Shown: positions 39,601 through 45,193 of the stretch, piece after piece
How positions within the stretch are numbered: the stretch's first letter is position 1
Layout: the number at the start of each line of letters is the position of its first letter
NCBI RefSeq assembly: GCF_964019385.1
Contig: NC_088643.1
Coordinates: 49,761,900-49,825,899, forward strand
Reading direction: 5' to 3'
DNA: 64,000 nt
Origin: Sycon ciliatum
Taxonomy: Eukaryota > Porifera > Calcarea > Leucosolenida > Sycettidae
Notes under the pieces: model-generated
The model's input: the letters and a program-made list of their open reading frames with translations, nothing else
Database searches by the model: none
Told to the model about the DNA's origin: nothing
Program-made: the position numbers and the translations under genes

Positions 39601-39917
39601 AGAATGCAATCTTGTGTATTGCGATGTGTTGAAATTCCCGCCGTGTGAGGTGATGATCCTGTCTAACGAATTACATGGATCTGTGCTTGTGTGTGTGTGT
39701 GTGCGTATGTGTGTGTGTGTGTGTGTACGTGCGTGTACGTGCGTTGTTTGCGTATCTGTTCGCACGGCATGTTCTGCTGATCAGGATTGTGCACAGCCGG
39801 CCAAGATCAGCACGCACGGCGCTGGTATCCTCTCGAACGGTGTTCCAGCGACTGCCAGCACTCTTACTCCTAGGTATAGTACTAGTTATTCTCTACTTAG
39901 TCACGCTCCAACGCTGA
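2490..39917 (+). CDS. Nesprin-like giant actin-binding, spectrin-repeat-like, tail-anchored protein (5' incomplete)
   Basis: About 47 exons joined by GT...AG introns encode roughly 2,870 residues in one continuous frame. The exons seen are: the end of CH domain 1 (2490-2579); CH domain 2 (2966-4514); a long series of Leu/Glu/Gln-rich helical exons with spaced Trp residues, as in spectrin repeats (4726-39046); and a last exon ending in a 19-residue hydrophobic helix two residues before the stop (39785-39917). A CH-CH pair, spectrin-like rod and C-terminal membrane anchor together define nesprins (SYNE, ANC-1, MSP-300), which link actin to SUN proteins in the nuclear envelope. Dystonin/MACF and spectrins share the front and rod but lack the membrane tail; calmin has the tail but no rod. 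The 5' end lies outside the recognisable part. Exons may be missing in the long introns at 4843-7007, 9589-12233 and 19559-23554. The gene assignment is an inference from architecture. Confidence 0.75.
2966..4514 (+). CDS. Exons of the inter-CH linker and calponin-homology domain 2
   Basis: Four exons: 2966-3123, 3480-3563, 4034-4152 and 4396-4514, joined in phases 2, 2 and 1. The first encodes an Ala/Ser-rich linker and then 'FYTALQKWF', the opening helix of a CH domain. The second gives 'LHLSWCDGQYFRAILRAIP', matching the CH core (a Trp, then Asp-Gly, an aromatic residue and a final Pro). The third carries 'LKDFLGLDADRLL', like the late CH 'LGI..LLDPED' element. The fourth, 'DFQSKRNLESMAMLVN...FFMRFP', fits the last CH2 helix. 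The exact fit of phases across all four exons is strong evidence that the splice sites are right. The domain should bind F-actin. Confidence 0.75.
3577..3749. mobile_element. pogo/Tigger-type MITE
   Basis: A 173-bp element in the intron between the CH2 exons. Its ends are inverted repeats beginning CAGTCAGACCTCGCTTA on both strands, and it is flanked by TA at 3575-3576 and 3750-3751. CAGT-starting inverted repeats of this form with a TA duplication are those of pogo/Tigger DNA transposons. It has no coding capacity, so it is non-autonomous. Confidence 0.85.
3755..3842 (+). repeat. 22-bp tandem repeat, 4 copies
   Basis: Four head-to-tail copies of a 22-bp unit (GTATCGGTAGGAATGCATTACG) with single-base differences. 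The array begins within 5 bp of the right target site of the adjacent pogo-type MITE. Confidence 0.9.
4726..9588 (+). CDS. Spectrin-like rod exons, block 1
   Basis: Exons read as 4726-4842, 7008-7241, 7685-7918, 8329-8475, 8850-9116 and 9490-9588, all phase 0 and all multiples of three. The products are amphipathic helices with spaced Trp, for example 'KLYNMWQVKRRRVWQALL' and 'HRQWQEFVSECESCRKLL', typical of spectrin-repeat helices but with little recognisable sequence identity. The intron 4843-7007 contains the large foldback element and a 20-nt G run. The 7008 exon follows an acceptor 'actgtag', and the 8850 exon follows 'ccgctctag'. Confidence 0.7.
5248..6809. mobile_element. Foldback element: near-perfect 1.56 kb palindrome in an intron
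   Basis: Two arms of about 745 bp (5248-5992 and 6065-6809) are inverted copies. Positions at the outer end and at the inner end give the same coordinate sum (12057), so there is no net insertion or deletion along the arms, and all open frames of one arm recur unchanged in the other. The spacer is about 72 bp and is itself partly self-complementary (CCACAAC...GTTGTGG). The outer end carries two degenerate direct copies of a GTGCGAGATTTA(T/C)GAGTGT motif. No transposase is encoded. The structure fits a foldback transposon; no target duplication is obvious. It sits in the intron 4843-7007 of the large gene. Confidence 0.85.
9142..9330. mobile_element. Short MITE with CAGTAAAA ends
   Basis: About 189 bp with inverted ends: the left end starts CAGTAAAATCTGTAACTA and the right end, reversed, starts CAGTAAAACCTGTGACTA. 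'GACCACC'-type motifs recur inside in both orientations. A TA precedes the left end; the right flank is CA, so the TA duplication is imperfect. Probably mariner/pogo-related. Confidence 0.7.
9589..12233 (+). other. Long intron, mostly repeat-derived
   Basis: Apart from the TA-flanked element at 10699-11855, I see no exon and no other recognisable feature. The part 9900-10690 has short open frames in several phases but no coding-like composition. Confidence 0.5.
10699..11855. mobile_element. TA-flanked DNA transposon relic, CAGTCAACTTCGC ends
   Basis: A 1.16 kb element whose two ends start CAGTCAACTTCGC in inverted orientation, with TA at 10697-10698 and 11856-11857. A second inverted block (TCAGGCGAAAT) lies 20-30 bp inside the left end and about 190 bp inside the right. 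The right side has tandem variants of 'TTCGCGAATTGTCGTTATATCCG', suggesting internal amplification. Minus-strand open stretches (for example 10774-11247) may be transposase remains, but I cannot match motifs. The ends resemble pogo/Tigger. Confidence 0.7.
12234..14374 (+). CDS. Spectrin-like rod exons, block 2
   Basis: Exons 12234-12329, 12702-12773, 13126-13297 and 14235-14374. The first three begin in phase 0. The third ends in phase 1 at 'ctaccag|gtactt', which is required because the next exon is open only in the matching frame (GWRKRLEFYSMSS...). The sequence is helical and rich in Leu, Gln and Glu. The intron 13298-14234 hosts a piggyBac-type MITE. A long GT microsatellite lies at about 12620-12662, just upstream of the 12702 acceptor. 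Confidence 0.65.
13579..14187. mobile_element. piggyBac-type MITE (TTAA target)
   Basis: A 609-bp element flanked by TTAA on both sides (13575-13578 and 14188-14191). Inverted ends: CCCTTTGGGGCCCA on the left and, reversed, CCCTTTAGGGCCCA on the right. TTAA followed by CCC is the terminal signature of piggyBac elements. No transposase is present, so it is non-autonomous. It lies in an intron of the large gene. Confidence 0.85.
14647..15842 (+). CDS. Spectrin-like rod exons, block 3
   Basis: Exons 14647-14976 (110 codons, close to the 106-residue spectrin-repeat length) and 15314-15472 are clear. A further exon starts at 15543 (ECEALLESHMFLRSIL) and another ends at 15842 (LLNELKWWL...FLQQLE). 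The splice between these two could not be settled: the good donor at 15598 gives phase 1, but the segment from 15720 is open only in phase 0. The whole 15543-15842 stretch is open, so it may be one 100-codon exon, or a different donor such as the one near 15621 may be used. Confidence 0.6.
16273..17602 (+). CDS. Ser/Pro/Ala-rich linker exon and following helical exon
   Basis: Exon 16273-16696 (141 codons, ends phase 1) opens with a short helix. It then becomes a low-complexity linker rich in Ser, Pro, Asp, Gly and Ala, with several SP motifs (for example 'SSSPSSPSIQVTPTDSPAR') that could be proline-directed phosphorylation sites. Its base composition is distinctly GC-rich. Exon 17370-17602 restores helical character, with 'ASIWEIQANLHADLNRRL'. 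The splice 'taccat|gtacgt' to 'gttgcag|ca' keeps the frame. The linker splits the rod into two segments. Confidence 0.65.
17874..19558 (+). CDS. Spectrin-like rod exons, block 4
   Basis: Exons 17874-18059, 18426-18563, 18885-19004 and 19376-19558, all phase 0. The donor of the first is taken as 'agcatg|gttggt'; an earlier in-frame donor 'gtgcag|gtggac' near 18026 would shorten it by 11 codons. Translations include 'VKHWNNVYDKVNSRL' and 'DTWNQQLDRADAL', with Trp in the helix-A-like position. The intron after 18563 and the 4 kb intron after 19558 show no further exon that I can support. Confidence 0.65.
18231..18306 (+). repeat. 41-bp direct duplication
   Basis: Two head-to-tail copies of a 41-bp unit (GACCTTCAA(T/C)GTTGTACCGA...) within the intron 18060-18425, differing at a few positions. 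Confidence 0.8.
19559..23554 (+). other. 4 kb intron without recognisable content
   Basis: This is the longest intron of the gene. I see no supportable exon, transposon ends or RNA. Minor features are a GC-rich patch near 21800-21850 and a 7-bp tandem run (ACTGTAG) at about 21697-21729. Exons too diverged for reading by eye cannot be excluded. Confidence 0.5.
23555..25056 (+). CDS. Spectrin-like rod exons, block 5
   Basis: Exons 23555-23629, 24177-24422 and 24952-25056, all phase 0. The middle exon (82 codons) gives a clear coiled-coil-like heptad stretch: 'LEHASASVQRLQELSQQML' followed by 'LEELRKLVGRIEVDVKSF'. Acceptors are 'gatttcag', 'gcgtgcag' and 'ctatccag'; donors are 'gtaagg', 'gtgagc' and 'gtaagg'. 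Confidence 0.65.
25538..25972. mobile_element. Foldback MITE, family copy 1
   Basis: A 435-bp inverted-repeat element. The left arm ('GAAAAAGGACCAAGAAACTG...') reappears reversed on the right, and the centre contains AACCTTCCAAGTTGGAA. It is flanked on both sides by the 12-bp direct repeat AAAGTTGCTAAT (25526-25537 and 25973-25984), a likely target duplication. A second copy of the family lies at 56052-56365. Confidence 0.85.
26027..27396 (+). CDS. Spectrin-like rod exons, block 6
   Basis: Exons 26027-26197, 26466-26762 and 27088-27396, all phase 0. The second (99 codons) and third (103 codons) are each close to one spectrin-repeat length, and the second carries the paired Trp pattern 'IWQKWKDAYQLWSDVL'. 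The upstream intron 25057-26026 contains a foldback MITE with a second copy at 56052-56365. Confidence 0.7.
28277..30849 (+). CDS. Spectrin-like rod exons, block 7
   Basis: Exons 28277-28636 (120 codons), 29652-29813, 30148-30243 and 30547-30849 (101 codons), all phase 0. The 29652-29813 exon has no Met and begins in 'ELRTSIRTAQRKAML'. The helical, charged composition is continuous across the splices. A diverged foldback element occupies part of the 28637-29651 intron. Confidence 0.7.
29032..29567. mobile_element. Diverged foldback element in an intron
   Basis: About 535 bp with long but eroded inverted arms. The segment from CCTAGATTGTAGGAGAGGAG to GGCGCCATGCC on the left mirrors GGCATGGCGC...CTCTCCTACGATAACCCTAGG on the right, and the similarity continues outward to ACAAGTC / GACTTGTGT. 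It is clearly older than the palindromes at 5.2 kb, 41.8 kb and 50.2 kb. Confidence 0.65.
31138..32160 (+). CDS. Rod exons with acidic linkers, block 8
   Basis: Exons 31138-31551 (138 codons) and 31828-32160 (111 codons), both phase 0. The first has helices separated by 'PRPPPSRS' and a highly acidic run (EEGDEEEDKDA). The second contains another acidic loop (SDDDASDGDDTDGSG) before a Trp-bearing helix. These loops may be flexible hinges or interaction sites in the rod. The donor 'cagtg|gtacgt' at 32161 is followed by a long GT-rich microsatellite intron. Confidence 0.7.
32440..32594 (+). repeat. GT-rich microsatellite
   Basis: Almost uninterrupted TG/TGTC/GGTGTG repeats that end directly at the acceptor 'ttatag' of the exon at 32597, so the polypyrimidine tract of that intron is effectively a GT repeat. 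Confidence 0.9.
32597..33981 (+). CDS. Spectrin-like rod exons, block 9
   Basis: Exons 32597-32796 (ends phase 2), 33035-33152 and 33646-33981 (112 codons). The first runs into an apparent TAG at its 3' end, but that TAG is part of the donor 'ga|gtaggt'. Splicing to 'caag|gttcc' restores Asn-Glu-Phe-Gln and keeps the frame open. The last exon carries a strong helical stretch, 'AVAELTDSLDRVRASRQSC', and 'ELRREWQGV'. Confidence 0.7.
34363..34729. mobile_element. TA-flanked MITE with CCGTAGTGAC ends
   Basis: A 367-bp element with inverted ends (CCGTAGTGACACGCATATAAG on the left; CCGTAGTGACGCACATAAAG reversed from the right), flanked by TA at 34361-34362 and 34730-34731. An internal 19-bp tandem repeat (AATAAGCGCACCCTCACAA, about 4 copies) lies at about 34420-34485. 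It is non-coding. Confidence 0.8.
34729..35098 (+). repeat. 37-bp minisatellite, exactly 10 copies
   Basis: Ten tandem copies of a 37-bp unit (GTAGTAGTCCTGATCTGATT...). Copies 1-5 read CACCTTCC at one site and copies 6-10 read CATTTTCC; copy 4 has one extra change. The array begins at the last base of the neighbouring MITE. Confidence 0.95.
35169..36437 (+). CDS. Spectrin-like rod exons, block 10
   Basis: Exons 35169-35312, 35639-35812 and 36231-36437, all phase 0. The 35169 exon includes 'LKIHWERWSRLEAE'; the 35639 exon includes several Trp residues ('KWTGHWHDVELIEQWISGV'); the 36231 exon is a Leu/Glu/Gln helix. The intron before 35169 carries a TA-flanked MITE and a 10-copy, 37-bp minisatellite. 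Confidence 0.65.
36610..37768. mobile_element. TA-flanked DNA transposon with ~40-bp inverted ends and transposase remnant
   Basis: A 1,159-bp element in the intron 36438-38173. Its ends start CTTGGTCCGCCCAG on both strands and are alike for about 40 bp; TA flanks it at 36608-36609 and 37769-37770. At 36890-37087 (+) there is an open stretch containing 'GLEKLKKRFASLNLSACTV', 'QRLVKGYHQQIADEE' and a 'VSSK' end. It is followed after a stop and frame change by 'TLKLTEDRAKELIKGN'. This looks like the helix-turn-helix front of a mariner-like transposase, heavily truncated. Confidence 0.7.
38174..39046 (+). CDS. Last rod exons before the tail
   Basis: Exons 38174-38305 and 38894-39046, both phase 0. 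The first gives 'ARLELLNNIDGFIDMLTSL' and then a Ser/Gly-rich patch. The second is a clean helix (NLHTQLDDLVSECARLKAS, then 'LSQDLWAMLQRTVQEAL'). Donors are 'gttaga' and 'gtaagg'. Confidence 0.6.
39508..39917 (+). CDS. C-terminal exons with tail-anchor helix (KASH-like)
   Basis: Exon 39508-39548 (GTQKARRTSPSTSR, ends phase 2) splices at 'ccag|gtatgt' to 'gatcag|gattg', giving exon 39785-39917. That exon encodes a basic stretch with many Arg and Ser residues, then 'VFQR', then the 19-residue hydrophobic helix LPALLLLGIVLVILYLVTL, then Gln-Arg and a TGA stop. In nesprins the KASH segment is likewise an Arg-flanked Leu-rich helix at the very C-terminus, but it is followed by about 30 luminal residues ending in PPPX. 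That part is absent here unless a further splice is used; a 'cctag|gtatag' donor lies within the exon. A tail-anchored membrane protein is the best reading of what is visible. Confidence 0.5.
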
Positions 39918-40227
39918 GCTGCTCCAATGTTTGTATTTCTATTTAGGTATGCTGTGCTAGCTACTGGTGCTGCCAGCACAGCTATTATGACTATTTCTAG
40001 TCGTGAGACTTGAGCTATTATTATTATTTTTATTTTGTTGGTCTTGATTCGAACCAGAGCTGGACTCTACAGCACTCTCGGTGACCGTGACACTGTGTAC
40101 TGCTGCTTCATAGTCTATACCCATTTCAATATTATTATCTCGCTCCCGTGGCATCACGAGCCAAGTTATATTCTTTCCAGCTGTTGGTGTTATCGTCGTC
40201 ATTGTTGTGGTTGCTGGTCCACTTGCT

Positions 40228-40259
<32 letters not shown>

Positions 40260-41802
40260 CCATTCTGACCTATTTTCGATCATTATTATCATTGAAATAG
40301 AATGGTTTCATGTAAAGGCCATGCTCCCATCTAGCTCCTCTAGTTCTGCAGGTAGAACAGCATGACATTGTGCTCTTCTTCTCCTAGCTACTGTCATTGT
40401 CACTATTTGTCAACCATTGACGGCCGTGCGCTGATTGCCCACTGTTAGTATTCATGGTATTGTGTTTGTGGCAGTGATTATCCTTTCAGTTTTTGCAAGC
40501 GCTTTCGAATTGAATATGTACGTCCGTGCCATGACAGAGGAAGCCATCAGTTACCTCTACCAGTGTTCACCGTAGTGTGCGTGTGCCGTGTGGACATGTA
40601 CGTGTGTGTGAACCCCGTGCCCTAGAATTCACCTTCCACTTTCATAATTCAAGGTTTGCGCGCTGGAGAGATTTGCACACTGCCAGCCGCGATGATCACC
40701 AGCATCACCGGTTTTGTGATTATTACTTAAAATTGTCATGTTCCTGGCTTTCAATCAGGGAGTACTACAGGTATTGTACTATTCCCTGCTTTCAATATAA
40801 ACCATGAGCCAGCTTTGAGCATGCAGCTTGGATGTGAATGGGGACATTAGCGATCAGCATGCTCAAAAGTTTATTGCCTGAATATGAGTCATGAGTCATG
40901 CGAGCTGGTAAAGGCAAGAACTCGTGCATCATTAGGGACCGTTTAGTTACTAGCAAGCCGTGAAACGGCAACGGGCTCATCTGAATGCACGTATGAGGCA
41001 CGCCGTGGTTTTGGACTAGCTTCTCACGTTCACCACCCCCCCCCCCCCCCCCCCCCCCCGGGCCATCATAACCCCAAGAGTATGCAACTCTGCATTATGG
41101 GATCTGGCACGGCGCGCTGCATGGATTACGCAACCACGAGCTATGCCCCGGGGCCATTGCATCATTATTGATCTGCTACGGTTTCCTGCTTCAAAATCCG
41201 CTTTCCTCTGAGACTTCGGATGGTTCTGTATGTGATGCGTCACCCACAGGCAATCAGGCATTGCCTTTGAACTTAGCCTTAGGGGCTGTCCATAATTATC
41301 GATCTTTTGCACGAAAAGAAAAAGTTTCGTTTATGGGTAGGTCAAGGAGAGTTTCGTTAGGAAAAATAATTAAAATAATATTGAAATGTGAGACATCTAT
41401 GGATTCTAGCTGTCAAGTCAATTTTTTCGTTCACGGGGGTGGGTGAGGGTCCTAACTAAACTTTTTCGTTTCATGAAAATTATCGATAATGCCAGATGGC
41501 CCCTTACCATAATGGCACATGAAATCGTTGAGGCTAAACCGTAGGAAAACTCAAATCTATAAAAGGCAGCTGGATCGTCATTAGCACTACGTAACTTACA
41601 GGCAGCGCGCTGTGCATTGCACCGAGAGTATTGCACCCATAGCTTTAAAAGAGATCAGGAGTTGCACACTCTTGGGGCTATGTGCTCCCAGTTGGTAATA
41701 ACAAGAGTACATAACCCCGAGGTTACATGTATGTAGTAGTGAGCTCTGTCTCTGATATTTAAAAGCACTCTCTGCAGCTCGGGGATCAATGGATTTATGT
41801 AT
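39918..41802. other. Intergenic stretch downstream of the large gene
   Basis: I see no gene here. It includes a 28-nt T run at 40229-40256, a 24-nt C run at 41036-41059, and a minus-strand open stretch at 39957-40292 whose product is mostly Asn/Ser/Thr-rich low complexity. The 3' untranslated region and polyadenylation site of the large gene should lie in the first part, but no convincing AATAAA was found close to the stop. Confidence 0.45.
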
Positions 41803-42012
41803 TAGTGATATACAAACAATAGGAGGACAGAGGAAGTGTTTTTACTCAGAGTTTCACGCACTAAGCGATCATCAGAAAACAGTAATTGGAAATCTGGATC
41901 AGTATTGGTTTATATCCTCACAAAGCAAAGTGTAAATAGCGGCAGTGCAAAGCGTGAATGACAGCAAGTGGTGAAAGGTGACAACCACTGGAGCTGGTTG
42001 TCTCTTACTCAA

Positions 42013-43593
42013 TTAGGTGATGGCTGTAGCTGGTTTAAAGTTCCGAAGGTAGTACCTATTCTCATGGCGACACTTCGACACAAGCTCACTCCTTTTGTTT
42101 AGAGAGAGGTGCTTGGGTGCTTGCGCGATTGCCAATTTTTCCGCCAGGCACAGGTTGCACCTTTTGCTTTTGTTGCTGTAGGCCGCTGCTCTGCGGTGTA
42201 CCGCCCACTGAATGCTGCATGCCTTCCCTTCATCCTTTTTGGTCCAGACGTACTGCGATAGGCGGGTGTCCTTCCCGTGTTGTCTGTGGCGGAATGAGGA
42301 TTGGTGGTTATAGTAGCGTTGTTTGAATGTTGTTGCTGTTAATCCAGTATATTCCTTCTTCTCCATACCTGCGGTGACTCTTGCCTTATATACGATACTC
42401 TCCGTTAGACACGCTCCGTCCAGTGGACACGAGTCTTTCGCCCGGCAGTTACAAGTCCTGGTATCGTTGTCACCTCCGTTAGCTTGTTTCTTGGGTCGTA
42501 GAATCGTGTTATTGTGTTGCTTGATGATAGTGGCCATATTCTGCATGCAACTGTAGCTAACCTTTACAGAGTTCCGGTTGAAGATTTTGTTGAGGCTTGA
42601 GCCTTTGGGGAAGTGTTTGGCCACTAGCTGGAGGAAGCGATGTCCAACGTTGGTGGCGACGTTCTTGCTAAATGGTGGGTTGAACCATATGATGTTCCGA
42701 GGGCGATTCCTTTTCTTCTTCTTCTTTGTCTCGTCCGTTTTACGCTCGTCAAAATACTGTACGTTCTCCCGGTATCCACTCTTCCTCAGCGCGTCACTGT
42801 AGATCGGAGTCGCATCTATGAAGACGTCTTCATCATTGGAAATATCTGTTAGTCTTCTGCTGATCGATGCAGGTAGGTTCTGGATGATTGTAGGTGGATG
42901 GTTTGACTGGCAGTTGATGTACATCGGCTTGTCGTTCGGTTTCCGGTAAGGGCAGTACTTTCCGGTGGTCAGGTCCAATGTCACGTCCAGAAAGTCGACT
43001 CTCTTCAGGTTTGTCTGTATCGTTATCTTCAGTCCGAGGTTCTGGAATATTTTGTTCATCTCCTTTCTTATTCGGTCAGCTTCATGTCCTGATGCATTCC
43101 TGAACACAGCCAGGCCGTCGTCGCGATACAACCCGACGTCTCGGCCGTTGAACACGTCCGCTATCATGGCGAGGGCGAAGGCTCCAACAAGCTCACACAC
43201 CTCAGCCCCATCATAGCACCCCATTGTGACGTCAAAGTGCTCGTTGTGTCTCTTCACCCAGTGCCTCTCCAAGCCGAACAGCAGAGATCGCCTGGCGTGG
43301 AATATTATGTCACCCTCCTCCTGGGAGATGTCCATGTAGCGGCGGGCGAATTCGACGGATCTCTGGAGGAGGTGTTCGGAGATTGAGGGGTAGAAATCTA
43401 CGATGTCAAAGCACACGAATATGCAGTTTTCTTTCTCTGGTATTCTTGAGAACCACTCTATCACCGCTGCCGTGTTCCTCCATGCATTAATCTGCAGCTG
43501 GGGACGGAGTTGTTTTAGAGCGGTATCCAGTATAGACTTCGAGACTATGCCGATTTCACTCTTTGAGGGATTAATGAGCCGGCATGGCAGGGA
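42013..43593 (-). CDS. Penelope-like element: reverse transcriptase (5' truncated) with C-terminal GIY-YIG
   Basis: An open minus-strand frame continues upstream of the Met at 43464 to the centre of the palindrome. It carries, in order: 'RLINPSKSEIGIVSKSIL' (a PLE reverse-transcriptase signature); FDIVDFYPSI (motif A Asp, about residue 23 from that Met); 'TMGCYDG'; YRDDGLAVF (catalytic Asp pair, about 114-116); a Lys/Arg-rich linker; the zinc-like cluster C-N-C-x5-CPLDGAC (about 338-352); and a GIY-YIG-type segment 'VYKARV...EYTGLT...FKQRYYNHQSSFRH'. The last part has a late conserved Glu in 'LCLAEKLAI'. This is the standard order for endonuclease-bearing PLEs, which insert by target-primed reverse transcription. 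The frame is intact but lacks the N-terminus, so the copy is probably dead. Confidence 0.85.
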   Translation of the reverse strand, partial: SLPCRLINPSKSEIGIVSKSILDTALKQLRPQLQINAWRNTAAVIEWFSRIPEKENCIFVCFDIVDFYPSISEHLLQRSVEFARRYMDISQEEGDIIFHARRSLLFGLERHWVKRHNEHFDVTMGCYDGAEVCELVGAFALAMIADVFNGRDVGLYRDDGLAVFRNASGHEADRIRKEMNKIFQNLGLKITIQTNLKRVDFLDVTLDLTTGKYCPYRKPNDKPMYINCQSNHPPTIIQNLPASISRRLTDISNDEDVFIDATPIYSDALRKSGYRENVQYFDERKTDETKKKKKRNRPRNIIWFNPPFSKNVATNVGHRFLQLVAKHFPKGSSLNKIFNRNSVKVSYSCMQNMATIIKQHNNTILRPKKQANGGDNDTRTCNCRAKDSCPLDGACLTESIVYKARVTAGMEKKEYTGLTATTFKQRYYNHQSSFRHRQHGKDTRLSQYVWTKKDEGKACSIQWAVHRRAAAYSNKSKRCNLCLAEKLAIAQAPKHLSLNKRSELVSKCRHENRYYLRNFKPATAIT

Positions 43594-44876
43594 CCAGGCG
43601 ATCTCTGCTGTTCGGCTTGGAGAGGCACTGGGTGAAGAGACACAACGAGCACTTTGACGTCACAATGGGGTGCTATGATGGGGCTGAGGTGTGTGAGCTT
43701 GTTGGAGCCTTCGCCCTCGCCATGATAGCGGACGTGTTCAACGGCCGAGACGTCGGGTTGTATCGCGACGACGGCCTGGCTGTGTTCAGGAATGCATCAG
43801 GACATGAAGCTGACCGAATAAGAAAGGAGATGAACAAAATATTCCAGAACCTCGGACTGAAGATAACGATACAGACAAACCTGAAGAGAGTCGACTTTCT
43901 GGACGTGACATTGGACCTGACCACCGGAAAGTACTGCCCTTACCGGAAACCGAACGACAAGCCGATGTACATCAACTGCCAGTCAAACCATCCACCTACA
44001 ATCATCCAGAACCTACCTGCATCGATCAGCAGAAGACTAACAGATATTTCCAATGATGAAGACGTCTTCATAGATGCGACTCCGATCTACAGTGACGCGC
44101 TGAGGAAGAGTGGATACCGGGAGAACGTACAGTATTTTGACGAGCGTAAAACGGACGAGACAAAGAAGAAGAAGAAAAGGAATCGCCCTCGGAACATCAT
44201 ATGGTTCAACCCACCATTTAGCAAGAACGTCGCCACCAACGTTGGACATCGCTTCCTCCAGCTAGTGGCCAAACACTTCCCCAAAGGCTCAAGCCTCAAC
44301 AAAATCTTCAACCGGAACTCTGTAAAGGTTAGCTACAGTTGCATGCAGAATATGGCCACTATCATCAAGCAACACAATAACACGATTCTACGACCCAAGA
44401 AACAAGCTAACGGAGGTGACAACGATACCAGGACTTGTAACTGCCGGGCGAAAGACTCGTGTCCACTGGACGGAGCGTGTCTAACGGAGAGTATCGTATA
44501 TAAGGCAAGAGTCACCGCAGGTATGGAGAAGAAGGAATATACTGGATTAACAGCAACAACATTCAAACAACGCTACTATAACCACCAATCCTCATTCCGC
44601 CACAGACAACACGAGAAGGACACCCGCCTATCGCAGTACGTCTGGACCAAAAAGGATGAAGGGAAGGCATGCAGCATTCAGTGGGCGGTACACCGCAGAG
44701 CAGCGGCCTACAGCAACAAAAGCAAAAGGTGCAACCTGTGCCTGGCGGAAAAATTGGCAATCGCGCAAGCACCCAAGCACCTCTCTCTAAACAAAAGGAG
44801 TGAGCTTGTGTCGAAGTGTCGCCATGAGAATAGGTACTACCTTCGGAACTTTAAACCAGCTACAGCCATCACCTAA
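43594..44876 (+). pseudogene. Second, shorter copy of the family-1 Penelope-like element
   Basis: This mirrors the neighbouring minus-strand copy, beginning at 'RRSLLFGLERHWVKRHNEHF' and ending at the same C-terminus (…KPATAIT). It retains the YRDDGLAV catalytic motif, the CPLDGAC cluster and the GIY-YIG-like domain, but it lacks motif A (DFYPSI) and cannot encode an active reverse transcriptase. The start at 43584 in the spacer is not a real start. The protein differs from the minus copy by one noticed residue (HGKDTR versus HEKDTR). Confidence 0.85.
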
Positions 44877-45193
44877 TTGAGTAAGAGACAACCAGCTCCA
44901 GTGGTTGTCACCTTTCACCACTTGCTGTCATTCACGCTTTGCACTGCCGCTATTTACACTTTGCTTTGTGAGGATATAAACCAATACTGATCCAGATTTC
45001 CAATTACTGTTTTCTGATGATCGCTTAGTGCGTGAAACTCTGAGTAAAAACACTTCCTCTGTCCTCCTATTGTTTGAACCAGCTCTACCACTCGGTATTG
45101 AGCACTCTCTTGGACAGCCTGGAACCTCTCTGTTTTACTAGTGATATACATGTAGTTGAAGACACCACTGCAGCTGTACTTTGGTTGACTACT

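Larger units (their letters stand above)
41815..45138. mobile_element. Inverted dimer of Penelope-like element family 1
   Basis: Two copies are joined head to head. The arms 41813-43295 and 43594-45076 are inverted copies with a constant coordinate sum (86889), so no net indel in 1,483 bp. I noticed one substitution (giving Gly in the minus copy and Glu in the plus copy). The minus copy extends about 300 bp further 5' than the plus copy. The whole unit lies between two direct copies of TAGTGATATACA (41803-41814 and 45139-45150). The left arm abuts its repeat, while the right arm is followed by 62 extra bases. This fits insertion of a ready-made dimer, or inverted duplication during one reverse-transcription event. 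Confidence 0.8.

Noticed and set aside
39957-40292. Minus-strand open frame with a run of Lys codons and an Asn/Ser-rich product
   Set aside because: The Lys run is the 28-nt T tract on the other strand, and most of the rest is low complexity. There is no domain, splice context or second exon to support a gene.
42117-42852. Plus-strand open frames opposite the PLE minus copy, and their mirror set on the other arm
   Set aside because: They are shadows of the PLE coding strand; they occur in both arms only because the arms are inverted copies.
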